Of a stretch of DNA of 32,726 nucleotides, positions 14,438 through 23,917 are shown piece by piece. Where the stretch lies: NCBI RefSeq assembly GCF_030824435.1, contig NZ_JAVBXS010000031.1, forward strand, positions 1-32,726, read 5' to 3'. This DNA is from Rheinheimera sp. (GTDB taxonomy: Bacteria; Pseudomonadota; Gammaproteobacteria; Enterobacterales; Alteromonadaceae). A program made the position numbers and the translations under genes. Every line of letters starts with the position of its first letter. Position 1 is the first letter of the stretch. The notes beneath the pieces were generated by a model. That model ran no database searches. It saw nothing but the letters and a program-made list of their open reading frames with translations, and had not been told where the DNA came from.

Positions 14438-17023
14438 TTAATTCAGGGCTCTGCTGCTGACCACAAACTTATCGTCACTGACGTCCACCCGTACCACACT
14501 GTTTGGCAAAATGTCGCCTTTAAGCAGCGATTGCGCCAAAGTATTTTCGACATACTGCTGAATGGCCCTTTTCAGCGGACGGGCGCCAAACACCGGATCA
14601 AAACCAACAGCGGCTATTTTTTCCAAAGCCGCTTCTGACACTTCCAGCGTCATTTGCCGGTCAGCCAGACGCTGCGCCAGACGTTTGAGCTGAATACCGG
14701 CAATATTTTTAATCTGCACATGATCAAGCGGATGGAATACCACAGTTTCATCCACCCGGTTTAAAAACTCCGGCCTGAACTGCTGTCCAAGAACGCCCAT
14801 CAGCATCGCCTTCATCTGGTCATAACTTTGCTGGTGGTAATGTTCCTGAATTAAATCAGAACCGAGATTCGACGTCATGATGATCACTGTGTTTTTAAAA
14901 TCGACAGTGCGGCCCTGACCATCGGTTAAACGGCCATCATCCAGCACCTGCAGCAAAATGTTAAATACATCAGGATGCGCTTTTTCCACTTCATCCAGCA
15001 AAATCACTGAATAAGGGCGACGGCGCACTGCTTCTGTTAAATAACCCCCCTCTTCATAACCGACATATCCCGGTGGTGCGCCGACTAAACGCGACACCGC
15101 ATGTTTTTCCATAAATTCAGACATATCAATACGTACCATGGCATCTTCACTGTCAAACAGAAAATGTGCCAAAGCTTTGGTCAGTTCAGTTTTACCTACC
15201 CCTGTCGGACCTAAAAACAAAAAGGAGCCTATAGGTTTGTTTGGGTCAGCAAGACCGGCGCGCGAGCGGCGAATGGCATTGGACACTGCTGCAACAGCTT
15301 CACTCTGGCCAATGACCCTTTGCGCCAGCGACCACTCCATTTTCAGTAATTTATCGCGTTCACCTTCCAGCATTTTACTGACCGGTATACCAGTTGCTTT
15401 AGATAACACTTCGGCAATTTCGGTTTCGGTCACTTTATTACGTAACAAGGTCATTTCATGCATTTCGGCCTGAGCTGCTAAATCCAGCCGTTTTTCCAGT
15501 TCCGGAATACGTTCATATTTCAGCTGTGACATCCGATTCAGATCGCCGGCACGGCGCGCCACTTCCATATCAAGCCGTGCTTGTTCAAGGTCGGCTTTAA
15601 TACTCTGGGTGCCTTGCAAGGCGGCTTTTTCGGAGCTCCAGACTTCGTCTAACTCGTTGTATTTACTGTCAAGTTCGGCAATCTGCTCCAGAATAAAATC
15701 GCGGCGTTTTTTACTGGCGTCGTCCGTTTCTTTGGCAAGGGCGTTGTCTTCGAGTTTTAACTGAATAATACGCCGCTCTAGCCTGTCGAGTTCTTCCGGT
15801 TTGGAATCCATCTGCATTCTGATGCTGGATGCAGCTTCGTCAATTAAATCAATAGCTTTATCCGGAAGTTGCCGGTCGCTGACATAACGGTGTGACAAAG
15901 TGGCGGCCGCAACTATGGCTGGATCGGTAATATCCACGCCATGGTGCAACTCGTAACGCTCTTTTAAACCACGCAAAATAGCGATGGTGTCTTCTACCGA
16001 TGGCTCTTCTACCAATACTTTCTGGAAACGCCGCTCCAGCGCAGCGTCTTTTTCAATATATTTGCGGTATTCATCTAAAGTGGTAGCGCCCAAACAATGC
16101 AGTTCTCCACGCGCCAGTGCAGGTTTAAGCATATTGCCAGCGTCCATAGCGCCGTCAGCTTTACCTGCGCCTACCATGGTATGAATTTCGTCAATAAAAA
16201 GAATGACCTGGCCTTCTTCTTTCGCAAGCTCAGACAATACAGCTTTTAAGCGCTCTTCAAATTCACCGCGGTATTTAGCACCGGCCAATAAAGCGCCTAA
16301 ATCCAGCGACAACACCCTTTTGTTTTTTAAACCTTCAGGTACTTCGCGGTTGACGATGCGAAGCGCCAAACCTTCCACGATAGCGGTTTTACCTACACCT
16401 GGTTCACCAATTAACACCGGATTATTTTTGGTACGGCGCTGTAATACCTGAATACAACGGCGGATTTCTTCATCACGGCCAATCACAGGGTCCAGTTTGC
16501 CGGCTTCAGCACGGGCTGTTAAATCTATGGTGTATTTAGTCAACGCCTGACGGGTGTCTTCGGCATTGGCATCATCCACTTTCTGGCCGCCACGCATTTG
16601 CTCAATGGCTGCTTCCACCCCTTCTTTGCTGATGGCGAGCTGCTTTAATAAAGCACCAAGTTCACCTTTATCTTCACAGGCTGCCAGTACAAATAACTCA
16701 CTGGAAATAAACTGATCTTTGCGTTTTTGCGCAAGTTTATCGCACAGGTTCAGAATATTGATGGTGCCGTTGGACAGCTGTAAATTGCCTTCACTGCCTT
16801 CCACTTTGGGCAGGCGTTCAATAGCCTGTGAAACTTTGGAGCGTAAGTCGTGCAGATTGGTGCCAATTTTATTCAGCAAGTCGCGCACGCTACCGCCATC
16901 CTGATTCAGCAAGGCATGCATCAGGTGTACGGGTTCGATAAATTGATGATCACGGCCCAGCGCTAAAGATTGCGCAGTGGCAATGGCTTCCTGAAACTTA
17001 CTGGTAAAACGTTCTAAGCGCAT
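14438..17023 (-). CDS. clpB: Protein disaggregase ClpB (Hsp100)
   Basis: ClpB is an ATP-driven hexamer that pulls proteins out of aggregates together with DnaK/DnaJ/GrpE. The 861 residues match E. coli (857). Order: N-terminal domain (1-145), first AAA+ domain with GEPGVGKTA (Walker A, about 206) and [11 protein letters not shown] (Walker B), the coiled-coil middle domain (about 400-525), second AAA+ domain with GPTGVGKTE (about 605), [13 protein letters not shown] and the pore segment [11 protein letters not shown], then the C-terminal small domain. The ATG at 17023 ([10 protein letters not shown]) fits the family and has GGAG upstream; an in-frame start seven codons earlier is rejected. The gene has its own heat-shock promoter at 17060-17088. 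Confidence 0.99.
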   Translation of the reverse strand: MRLERFTSKFQEAIATAQSLALGRDHQFIEPVHLMHALLNQDGGSVRDLLNKIGTNLHDLRSKVSQAIERLPKVEGSEGNLQLSNGTINILNLCDKLAQKRKDQFISSELFVLAACEDKGELGALLKQLAISKEGVEAAIEQMRGGQKVDDANAEDTRQALTKYTIDLTARAEAGKLDPVIGRDEEIRRCIQVLQRRTKNNPVLIGEPGVGKTAIVEGLALRIVNREVPEGLKNKRVLSLDLGALLAGAKYRGEFEERLKAVLSELAKEEGQVILFIDEIHTMVGAGKADGAMDAGNMLKPALARGELHCLGATTLDEYRKYIEKDAALERRFQKVLVEEPSVEDTIAILRGLKERYELHHGVDITDPAIVAAATLSHRYVSDRQLPDKAIDLIDEAASSIRMQMDSKPEELDRLERRIIQLKLEDNALAKETDDASKKRRDFILEQIAELDSKYNELDEVWSSEKAALQGTQSIKADLEQARLDMEVARRAGDLNRMSQLKYERIPELEKRLDLAAQAEMHEMTLLRNKVTETEIAEVLSKATGIPVSKMLEGERDKLLKMEWSLAQRVIGQSEAVAAVSNAIRRSRAGLADPNKPIGSFLFLGPTGVGKTELTKALAHFLFDSEDAMVRIDMSEFMEKHAVSRLVGAPPGYVGYEEGGYLTEAVRRRPYSVILLDEVEKAHPDVFNILLQVLDDGRLTDGQGRTVDFKNTVIIMTSNLGSDLIQEHYHQQSYDQMKAMLMGVLGQQFRPEFLNRVDETVVFHPLDHVQIKNIAGIQLKRLAQRLADRQMTLEVSEAALEKIAAVGFDPVFGARPLKRAIQQYVENTLAQSLLKGDILPNSVVRVDVSDDKFVVSSRALN

Positions 17024-17059
17024 GAGGTTACTCCATCGTAACAAGCTTGGTTGAGCTTA

Positions 17060-17088
17060 AGATGGAGGGCGTTTGCTGCATTTTCAAG
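17060..17088 (-). promoter_or_regulatory. Sigma-32 heat-shock promoter of clpB
   Basis: Minus strand CTTGAAA (17082-17088), 14-base spacer, CTCCATCT (17060-17067), against the sigma-32 consensus CTTGAAA-N13-17-CCCCATNT: only one mismatch in the -10. The predicted start is near 17053, about 30 bases before the clpB ATG. Family knowledge (clpB is a classic sigma-32 gene) agrees. Confidence 0.85.
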
Positions 17089-17097
17089 CAGCAAACG
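17070..17097. repeat. Perfect 10-bp inverted repeat across the clpB -35
   Basis: CGTTTGCTGC (17070-17079) and GCAGCAAACG (17088-17097), separated by 8 bases that contain most of the -35 (TTTCAAG on the plus strand). No T-run follows on either strand, so it does not look like a terminator; an operator or a cruciform-prone site is possible. Confidence 0.8.
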
Positions 17098-17100
17098 TCA

Positions 17101-17120
17101 AAAATTTGACTTCGGTCAAC
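17101..17120 (-). terminator. Weak terminator-like hairpin after pgeF
   Basis: Minus strand TTGAC-CGAA-GTCAA (arms 17115-17119 and 17106-17110) followed by ATTTTT. The stem is only 5 bp, so termination would be partial. It lies about 30 bases past the pgeF stop and just before the clpB promoter. Confidence 0.4.
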
Positions 17121-17151
17121 AATAACTCAGTTTTTTCGCTTTGGCTCTGTG

Positions 17152-17889
17152 TTAAAGCAGCCAAATCAGGCTGGCCATACGGCCGGTCTGACCGTCACGG
17201 CGGTAGGAAAAAAACTGCTGCGACTGACTGACAGTACAATAATTGCCACCATAAATCTGGGTGACACCTGCTGCTATTAAACGCTGGCGTGCCAATAAAT
17301 AAATATCAGCCAGATATTTACCCTGGCCAGTTGGTACAAAAGCGCGATTCGCCCCGGCGTTGTGCGCCATAAAAGCTGCACGCACTTCAGCGCCCACTTC
17401 AAAAGCCGCAGGACCAATAGCAGGCCCAAGCCATACCATCACATCATGCGGATTTTGAAAAAGCTTGAGTGTTTGTTCAATCACACCATCACACAAACCG
17501 CGCCAACCGGCATGAGCCGCCGCCACCTGCTGGCCTTTGTTGTCACAAAAAAGCACAGGCAGGCAATCGGCGGTCATCACCACACAAACTTTACCTGCAG
17601 CTTTAGTAACGGAAGCATCGGCATCCATTACACCACCTTGCCAATCGTCCAGCACCAGCACATCAGTACCGTGCACCTGATTCAGCCAGGCCGGCTCAAC
17701 GGGCAAACCCGCATGCTCTGTTAATAACAAGCGGTTTTGCCTGACAGCTGCAAGTTCATCACCCACATGGGTTCCAAGATTCAGACTGGCAAACACCCCT
17801 TGTGACACACCACCGCAGCGGCTGGTACAAAGCGCTTTGACATTGGCCGGCGCCGGCCAGTCCGGATAAATCAACCCAGGAAGCGACAT
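17152..17889 (-). CDS. pgeF: Peptidoglycan editing factor PgeF (YfiH/LACC1 family)
   Basis: A 245-residue member of the YfiH/LACC1 family. Seen: TSRCGGVSQGVFASLNLGTHVGD (short pieces RCGGVS and SLNLGTHVGD), NQVHGTDV, MTADCLPVLFCD and AAAHAGWRGL; the H, C and H of these three motifs form the zinc/catalytic site in the family. Members have been described as purine nucleoside phosphorylase/adenosine deaminase enzymes and, in E. coli, as acting to keep wrong amino acids out of peptidoglycan precursors. The ATG overlaps the rluD stop by one base (TAATG), implying coupled translation. The order bamD-rluD-pgeF-clpB is conserved in enterobacteria. Confidence 0.94.
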   Translation of the reverse strand: MSLPGLIYPDWPAPANVKALCTSRCGGVSQGVFASLNLGTHVGDELAAVRQNRLLLTEHAGLPVEPAWLNQVHGTDVLVLDDWQGGVMDADASVTKAAGKVCVVMTADCLPVLFCDNKGQQVAAAHAGWRGLCDGVIEQTLKLFQNPHDVMVWLGPAIGPAAFEVGAEVRAAFMAHNAGANRAFVPTGQGKYLADIYLLARQRLIAAGVTQIYGGNYCTVSQSQQFFSYRRDGQTGRMASLIWLL

Positions 17890-18863
17890 TATTGATTGTC
17901 CATACCGTGAATAGCAGTGTCTTCACGTAAAGCCAATGTCAGTTCCACCATATCCTGTGGAATTGGCGCATGCCATTCCAGCAATTCACCGGTAATAGGA
18001 TGGGCTAACCGCAGCATGGCAGCGTGCAGCGCCTGACGTTTAAAATTACGCAATACCGCCAGCAAAGATTCATCTGCTTTACGCGGTGGACGCGGCCGGC
18101 CGGCATACACCGGGTCGCCAACCAGCGGATAGTTAATGTAGGTCATATGCACCCGGATCTGGTGGGTACGGCCGGTTTCCAGCCGCAAACGCAGACGGGT
18201 GTGGTTACGGAATTTTTCCATCACCCGGTAGTGGGTGACCGCAGGTCTGCCACTTGAAGTGACCGCCATATGAGTACGTTTGGTTGGATGGCGGCCAATA
18301 GGCTCGTCCACCATGCCACCCGCTGTCATACAACCGTGTGCTATCGCTTCATATTCACGGGTAATTTCGCGGTTTTGCATCATTTCCACTAAATGAGTTT
18401 GTGCCGGAATGGTTTTAGCAACCACCATCAAACCCGTGGTGTCTTTATCAAGACGGTGAATAATACCGGCACGTGGTACTTCAGCGATGCCAGGGCAGTG
18501 GTGCAGCAGTGCATTTAATAAAGTACCGTCGTGATTCCCTGCGCCCGGGTGCACCACTAAACCTGCCGGTTTGTTGATCACCAGAATATGTTCATCTTCA
18601 TAAACGATATTTAAATCTATCGGCTCTGCTTCAAAACGTTCGTCTTCAGGCAGCTCTGCATTAATTTCAATGTTTTCGCCACCCAATAATTTTTCGCGTG
18701 GTATATCGCAAAGGCGGCCGTTGACCAGCACCCAGCCAGCCAAAATCCATTCTTTTATTCTTGAACGTGAATAATCAGGGAACATTTCTGCAAGTACCTG
18801 ATCTAACCGTTTGCCGTAAAGATGGTCAGGTACAATTTCTGCAAGTTTTATCTGTTTTGTCAT
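17889..18863 (-). CDS. rluD: 23S rRNA pseudouridine(1911/1915/1917) synthase RluD
   Basis: RluD makes three pseudouridines in helix 69 of 23S rRNA, important for subunit joining and termination. The 324 residues (E. coli 326) have an N-terminal S4-like domain (MFPDYSRSRIKEWI, about 20-75), then the catalytic domain with INKPAGLVVHPGAGN, the signature HRLDKDTTGLMVVAK whose D is the catalytic residue, and RLRLETGRTHQIRVHM. The ATG at 18863 (MTKQIKLAEIV) fits the E. coli N-terminus; the in-frame GTG 36 bases upstream is rejected. Its ribosome binding site is poor. It is divergent from bamD and overlaps pgeF. Confidence 0.98.
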   Translation of the reverse strand: MTKQIKLAEIVPDHLYGKRLDQVLAEMFPDYSRSRIKEWILAGWVLVNGRLCDIPREKLLGGENIEINAELPEDERFEAEPIDLNIVYEDEHILVINKPAGLVVHPGAGNHDGTLLNALLHHCPGIAEVPRAGIIHRLDKDTTGLMVVAKTIPAQTHLVEMMQNREITREYEAIAHGCMTAGGMVDEPIGRHPTKRTHMAVTSSGRPAVTHYRVMEKFRNHTRLRLRLETGRTHQIRVHMTYINYPLVGDPVYAGRPRPPRKADESLLAVLRNFKRQALHAAMLRLAHPITGELLEWHAPIPQDMVELTLALREDTAIHGMDNQ

Positions 18864-18988
18864 GTCGGAACCAGTTATCCTGTGTGCATACCCGAACACT
18901 CTGGGTTAGAATCGGTGTATTGCGTCTATTTTAACGATTTTATGAACGACTAGACAGCCAATCGGCTGAAGTAGTAGTGGATTTTTCA

Positions 18989-19759
18989 ATGAAAGCTAAA
19001 TTTTTTGTAGTTTTATGTGTTTCTGCCGCTCTGACCGCCTGTGCTGGCAACAAATCAGAAGAAGTATTGGTCAATACCAACCAGTCAGCGCAAGCTGCTT
19101 ATAACGACGCTAAAGAAATTCTGGACTCAGGTTTATACAGCAGGGCCATCGAGCTGTTAAAAGCCATGGAAAGTCGTTTTCCATTTGGCCCTATGGCACG
19201 TCAGGTTCAGCTGGATTTAATTTACGCTTACCACGAGTCTGGTGATATTAAACAATGCCTGGCCAGTATAGACCGTTTTATCCGGTTAAATCCAAATCAT
19301 CCTGATCTGGACTATGTCTATTACATGCGTGGTTTAACCAACCAGAAAGCCGATGAAAATTCCTTTCAGGAATTTTTTGGTATCGACCGTGCCGATCGCG
19401 ACATGGCCAGCACCAAACAAGCCTTTGATGACTTTAAGATTCTGGCCAGCACCTATCCAAACAGCAAATATGCTGCTGATGCTCAGGCGCGCATGACCTT
19501 TATTAAAGAAAAACTGGCACGGCATGAATTGCTGGTTGCAGATTATTACAGCCGTCGTGGTGCCCATTTAGCTGCCGCCAACCGTGCTAAATATATTGTT
19601 GAATTTTATCGCGATTCACCTCAGGTGGCCGAAGCGTTACAGCTGATGGTCACAAGTTATGACGCCCTTGGTTTAACCAAATTGCGTGATGATGCCAAGG
19701 CTGTATTAGCGCTGAACTTCCCTCAGGCTGAAGTACCGGAGCAGACAGCAGCAAACTAA
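18989..19759 (+). CDS. bamD: Outer-membrane assembly lipoprotein BamD
   Basis: BamD is the essential lipoprotein of the BAM complex that folds beta-barrel proteins into the outer membrane. The 256 residues (E. coli 245) start with a lipoprotein signal peptide, KFFVVLCVSAALTAC-A, where the lipobox LTAC puts the lipidated cysteine at residue 18. Tetratricopeptide-type repeats follow: AYNDAKEILDSGLYSRAIELL, then FPFGPMARQVQLDLIYAYHESGD (pieces FPFGP and DLIYAYHESGD), and DYVYYMRGL. The ATG at 18989 places the hydrophobic core correctly; the in-frame GTG 12 bases earlier is less likely. It is divergent from rluD, as in E. coli, and ends at a strong bidirectional terminator. Confidence 0.97.
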   Translation: MKAKFFVVLCVSAALTACAGNKSEEVLVNTNQSAQAAYNDAKEILDSGLYSRAIELLKAMESRFPFGPMARQVQLDLIYAYHESGDIKQCLASIDRFIRLNPNHPDLDYVYYMRGLTNQKADENSFQEFFGIDRADRDMASTKQAFDDFKILASTYPNSKYAADAQARMTFIKEKLARHELLVADYYSRRGAHLAAANRAKYIVEFYRDSPQVAEALQLMVTSYDALGLTKLRDDAKAVLALNFPQAEVPEQTAAN

Positions 19760-19796
19760 GCTGTCAGGCTCAGCAGGCAACCTCTGCTGACAACTA

Positions 19797-19829
19797 ATAA
19801 CAAAGGCCGCTTAGCGGCCTTTGTTATTT
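19797..19829. terminator. Bidirectional terminator between bamD and radA
   Basis: A 14-bp stem, ATAACAAAGGCCGC pairing with GCGGCCTTTGTTAT (19797-19810 and 19814-19827), loop TTA, with A/T-rich ends in both directions. It serves convergent bamD (plus) and radA (minus). Confidence 0.9.
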
Positions 19830-19885
19830 GAGCAATCATTAGCTGATAATTAATACTTTTCTGATAAAAATCAGCTGGCTGCAAC

Positions 19886-21250
19886 TTATAAAGCTTCCAG
19901 CGCTTCCGGCAATTTTTGCACGCCAATCACTGTCATACCGGCAATAGGATCTTTGGGCACATTGGCAAGCGGCACTATAGCGCGTTTAAAACCGTGTTTA
20001 GCCGCTTCACGCAACCTTTCCTGACCACTGGGTACAGGACGTATTTCACCGGATAAACCCACTTCACCAAAGACCACTAAATCAACCGGCAGTGGTTTAT
20101 TGCGAAAACTGGATACCAGCGCCAATAAAGTGGCCAGGTCGGCGCCGGTTTCGTTCACCTTCACGCCACCAACCACGTTGACAAACACATCCTGATCCGA
20201 CATCTGAATACCGGCATGGCGGTGCATCACGGCCAATAACATCGATAAGCGGTTTTGCTCCATCCCCACTGTGACACGGCGTGGATTATTCAGTGGTGAA
20301 TAGTCTACCAGCCCCTGAATTTCCACCAATAAGGGCCGGGTGCCCTCCCACAGCACCATCACTAAACTACCGGCCGCTTCGTCTTTGCCGCGGTTTAAAA
20401 AAATGGCTGATGGGTTTTTCACTTCTTTCATGCCCTGGCCTGTCATGGCAAAAACCCCAAGCTCGTTGACGGCGCCAAAGCGGTTTTTGGTGCCACGCAA
20501 GGTGCGGTATCTGTTGTCGCCATCACCTTCCAGCATCACAGAGCAGTCAATACAATGCTCCAGCACTTTGGGGCCAGCTAAAGAACCGTCTTTGGTGACA
20601 TGACCCACCATAATAACAGCCACATTCTGCTGTTTGGCAAAACGCGTCAAAAAAGCAGCACTTTCACGCACTTGCGACACACTGCCAGGTGCAGACTGAA
20701 TATCCATCATCTGCATCACCTGGATAGAGTCGATCACCATAATGCGTGGTTTTTCCTGCTGCGCCAGCTGACAAATGGTCTCTACCTGCGTTTCCGCCAG
20801 CATATTCAGCTGGTTGGTGGGTAAACCCAGCCGGTGTGCACGTAAAGCAACCTGCTGCAAGGATTCTTCACCTGTGACATAAAGCGCCGGGCCCTGCGCT
20901 GCCAGATAACACATAATTTGCAATAACAAGGTGCTTTTACCTGCACCAGGGCTACCGCCAATTAAAATGGCTGAGCCCGGCACTATACCGCCACCCAGCA
21001 CACGGTCAAACTCGGCAAAACCTGAACTAAAACGCGGCACATCCTGCAAATCCACCTGATCCAACCGCATCACTTTGGCCACAGTGGCACCGGCGTAACC
21101 GCCTGTTGTGCGGCTGGTTTTGCTGCTGATAGTGGGCATCCGCACTTCGCTGATGGTGTTCCAGGCTCCACACTCAGTACACTGTCCTTGCCAGCGTACA
21201 AAGTCGGCACCACAATCGTTACAGACATAAGCGGTTTTAACTTTGGCCAT
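19886..21250 (-). CDS. radA: DNA repair protein RadA (Sms)
   Basis: RadA is a RecA-like ATPase and helicase that drives branch migration in recombination repair. The 454 residues (E. coli 460) have an N-terminal C4 zinc finger (CNDCGADFVRWQGQCTECG, residues 9-27), Walker A GGSPGAGKST (about 97-106), VMVIDSIQVM as Walker B, the RadA-specific KNRFGA motif, and a C-terminal Lon-like domain with VVGGVKVNETGADLA and GEVGLSGEIRPV. The ATG at 21250 is used because MAKVKTAYVC matches the family start; a GTG three codons earlier is rejected. The PilZ gene diverges from it. Confidence 0.98.
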   Translation of the reverse strand: MAKVKTAYVCNDCGADFVRWQGQCTECGAWNTISEVRMPTISSKTSRTTGGYAGATVAKVMRLDQVDLQDVPRFSSGFAEFDRVLGGGIVPGSAILIGGSPGAGKSTLLLQIMCYLAAQGPALYVTGEESLQQVALRAHRLGLPTNQLNMLAETQVETICQLAQQEKPRIMVIDSIQVMQMMDIQSAPGSVSQVRESAAFLTRFAKQQNVAVIMVGHVTKDGSLAGPKVLEHCIDCSVMLEGDGDNRYRTLRGTKNRFGAVNELGVFAMTGQGMKEVKNPSAIFLNRGKDEAAGSLVMVLWEGTRPLLVEIQGLVDYSPLNNPRRVTVGMEQNRLSMLLAVMHRHAGIQMSDQDVFVNVVGGVKVNETGADLATLLALVSSFRNKPLPVDLVVFGEVGLSGEIRPVPSGQERLREAAKHGFKRAIVPLANVPKDPIAGMTVIGVQKLPEALEAL

Positions 21251-21267
21251 AATTTTCACCGAAACAA

Positions 21268-21296
21268 TTGAAAGGCATAATTTTTGCTTTTAATGT
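21268..21296 (+). promoter_or_regulatory. Possible promoter of the double-PilZ gene
   Basis: TTGAAA (21268-21273, 5 of 6), 17-base spacer, TAATGT (21291-21296, 3 of 6 but with the key first, second and last positions). The predicted start near 21303 leaves a 43-base leader before the ATG at 21346, consistent with that start choice. Confidence 0.4.
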
Positions 21297-21345
21297 AAGA
21301 CATGGTATCACAACAAGTAGTCACGATGGCTCAGACCCGCTTCTT

Positions 21346-23874
21346 ATGACGACACCCGATCTGCTTCCTTATATCGGCGTGATCGAGCGCTTACTTCCCT
21401 TGATAAACACGCCGGAGTTTACCGAGGTGTTTAGCATTCTGACGTCTGATATCCCCAAACCCAAACAGTTTCTGTTAAAAATGGAGCTGAAACGGTTGGG
21501 CCAGCCTTGTAGTTATTACATTGATTTACGTGGCAAAGTAGATGGTGAAGTACGTTCTTACGAACATGGCGGCCGCACTCACTATATGGACGATACCGCC
21601 ATCAAAGCCTTTGAGCGTGGCCTGAAGCGTTATGGCCGCTTCACTATGGGCCTGTTTGAAGAAGTGATGAACACCGACAATAACTACAGGGTCAGGCATA
21701 AACAGGAAACAGAACAAAGGTTACAGGCGGTTATTGCCGGTGAAACACCGGGTCAGACGCCTGTTGAAAACGCAGAGCCTGAACAGTTGAAAACCGGCCC
21801 GGCTCTGGTGCAATTTGCCAGTTATTGTAGCCGTGGTGAAGAGCGGATGAACTTCACCATCGACATTGAAATTGCCCAGGAAGATGGCGAAATATTTCCG
21901 GCAAGTACAGTCGACTTGTCAGTGTCGGGTAGCAAACTGAAAATACCTGGCAGCAGAAGACTGTCTGCAGGGCAAAAAATTGCCATTACATTCAAAGGTC
22001 TGGAGCAAGAATTTGCCTTAGGTCTCAGTCAGGGTGTGCCTTATCAGGTCATTGACACTGAAATAGTGGACCGCGCTGTTTATGCCAGGGTCAAACGCCT
22101 GCCAATGGCTGACGAACATGGGTTTAGTGAATTTTTACGTCAGTTTATTCAGGGTAATAAAAGACGGTATAAAGTGAACCTCGACAACACGCTGGACGCA
22201 GTGGTAGTGAAAGGTTACGAACAATTTTACCTGCCACGCATCAGCTCTTTGCCGGTGTTTTTGGCGGTGCGTGACGGATTGCCTGTGCCGGTTTGTGCCA
22301 TGACGACTGAAAATAACCGCCAGCATGTACAATATTTCCAGGATGAAAACCAGCGTTCAGTATTGATGCAGTTGCTATCTGGCAAAAGGTTAAAAAGCTG
22401 CCTGCAAAAAGCACCGGCAGAACGTTCCTGTATCCTGTATTGTTTTACCCATGCCGCCAAAGGCAAGTTGTTTTTTTACAGTGCGACCTCTGACGAATTG
22501 CTACAACTCCCTGAACTGCAAAAAGTATTTTTTGGTTTTGCCGCCCGTAAACCGAGTTTCCGCGTTTTTCATCTGGTGGTACATCGTACCCACCCAAACG
22601 ACGCCCATCTGTTGTTGTCGTTACCGGACAGTGCCGACCAGGACATCAGTAAACTAAATCAGCCTCCGTCTCAGCTGGTGCAAAACCTGATCCGCGATTT
22701 TCGATATATTGTCAGTCTTACTGACATCAGCAGCGAAGAAAATATCGCTATGTATCAGCAAATCCGTTATGACGAAAATTTGCTGTCACAACTGAAAATT
22801 TTTGGCCATGCCAAAGTTGACCATCTGCCGCCGTTGGAAGCTGTTGCTTTGCAATATGTCAATTTGCGTGGTGAAACCCGCTATTTATATAAAACCAAAG
22901 TGCTGCTGCAGCTTGGCGAACAACAGATTGAAGCCCATAGCCGCGATTTCTCCAGCAAAGGGCTGCAGTTGGAAACCCCGTTGCCGGTCAGTTTTCAAAA
23001 AGGCGACCGCGTCCAGCTGGCATTGCCCGATATGCAAAAAATTTCCAGTAAATTTGATCTGCAACAGTTGGACTATGAAGTGATGGCGGTCAGTAAAAGC
23101 CAGCTGATCATGAATTTAAAAGTGTGGGAAAAAGAGGATGCCCATCAGGGGAGGCTGTTTTTTGAACAACTGATTAAAAGTAATAAAGATAAACTGACCC
23201 CGGCCGAAGAAACCCCCAAATACGCCGGCCTTGGCACAGTGCTGCGTAACATGTACGTCAAAGCACTGAATAGTTTGCCTTTTTATATGCACCGTCATGG
23301 CATTCGTTACGACTTAAATGTGGTGGGCCGTGGTGCTGAACCCAATAACCTGCACCGCCTGCTCGGTTTGTCCGGGGAAAAAAATGCCAAAATGAACCTG
23401 CAGCCATTGCTGAAAAATAATGCCACCAATCTGCATTTTGCCACCCAGCTTAAAGCCATGAAACGCCAGGACGCGCCCAAGGTGTATGAAGTTTTTATCC
23501 GCCTGAAACCCGCCACAGCGCGCACAGAAACAAGTTTTGTCACCGAATTTGATTTTGAATTAAAAACCAGTCAGGCCAGACAGAGTTTTGTGCAGGAGTC
23601 GGTGCAACAGGATTTATTGTTTTGTTTTAAAGTATTTTTATCCCGCACCGGCAGGCCTGATACAGATTACATCGCCAAAGAACTGGGATATGTCAGTCTT
23701 TACGCTATTCATAAAGCCAAAGTACTGGAAGAAGAGTTGTGGAGTGTGGTGGGTGTTGGTGATGTGGTGGATATCAGTGATGAAGTTTTATTACGTTATG
23801 GTTTGAGTGCCGAACAAATCACCAGACAACTGCAAAAACGCCAGCAGTATATCACCGCTCTGCAGCAGGGTTAA
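21346..23874 (+). CDS. Large protein with two PilZ domains (putative c-di-GMP receptor)
   Basis: An 842-residue soluble protein. Two PilZ domains each carry both binding motifs: RGEER at 163-167 with DLSVSG at 190-195, and RGETR at 508-512 with DFSSKG at 534-539 (RxxxR and DxSxxG). PilZ domains bind cyclic di-GMP, so two intact sites predict two dimers bound per chain. The N-terminal 150 residues, the middle (250-490) and the tail (600-842) show no family I can name; they are mixed alpha/beta without membrane segments, and may include degenerate PilZ-like folds. The ATG at 21346 (MTTPDLLPYIG) is preferred to an in-frame TTG 78 bases upstream, which falls in the predicted promoter. It sits between radA and serB, an arrangement I recall from other Alteromonadales. 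The output is unknown. Confidence 0.8.
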   Translation: MTTPDLLPYIGVIERLLPLINTPEFTEVFSILTSDIPKPKQFLLKMELKRLGQPCSYYIDLRGKVDGEVRSYEHGGRTHYMDDTAIKAFERGLKRYGRFTMGLFEEVMNTDNNYRVRHKQETEQRLQAVIAGETPGQTPVENAEPEQLKTGPALVQFASYCSRGEERMNFTIDIEIAQEDGEIFPASTVDLSVSGSKLKIPGSRRLSAGQKIAITFKGLEQEFALGLSQGVPYQVIDTEIVDRAVYARVKRLPMADEHGFSEFLRQFIQGNKRRYKVNLDNTLDAVVVKGYEQFYLPRISSLPVFLAVRDGLPVPVCAMTTENNRQHVQYFQDENQRSVLMQLLSGKRLKSCLQKAPAERSCILYCFTHAAKGKLFFYSATSDELLQLPELQKVFFGFAARKPSFRVFHLVVHRTHPNDAHLLLSLPDSADQDISKLNQPPSQLVQNLIRDFRYIVSLTDISSEENIAMYQQIRYDENLLSQLKIFGHAKVDHLPPLEAVALQYVNLRGETRYLYKTKVLLQLGEQQIEAHSRDFSSKGLQLETPLPVSFQKGDRVQLALPDMQKISSKFDLQQLDYEVMAVSKSQLIMNLKVWEKEDAHQGRLFFEQLIKSNKDKLTPAEETPKYAGLGTVLRNMYVKALNSLPFYMHRHGIRYDLNVVGRGAEPNNLHRLLGLSGEKNAKMNLQPLLKNNATNLHFATQLKAMKRQDAPKVYEVFIRLKPATARTETSFVTEFDFELKTSQARQSFVQESVQQDLLFCFKVFLSRTGRPDTDYIAKELGYVSLYAIHKAKVLEEELWSVVGVGDVVDISDEVLLRYGLSAEQITRQLQKRQQYITALQQG

Positions 23875-23917
23875 CTCAAGCTTATTGCCTGTTCAGCACG
23901 CTTTTTCCAAGCTTCGG

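Noticed and set aside
18890-18988. Possible sigma-E or sigma-70 promoter for bamD and for rluD in their shared gap
   Set aside because: TAAAAT-like -10 boxes exist but no -35 or sigma-E pair at correct spacing could be supported.
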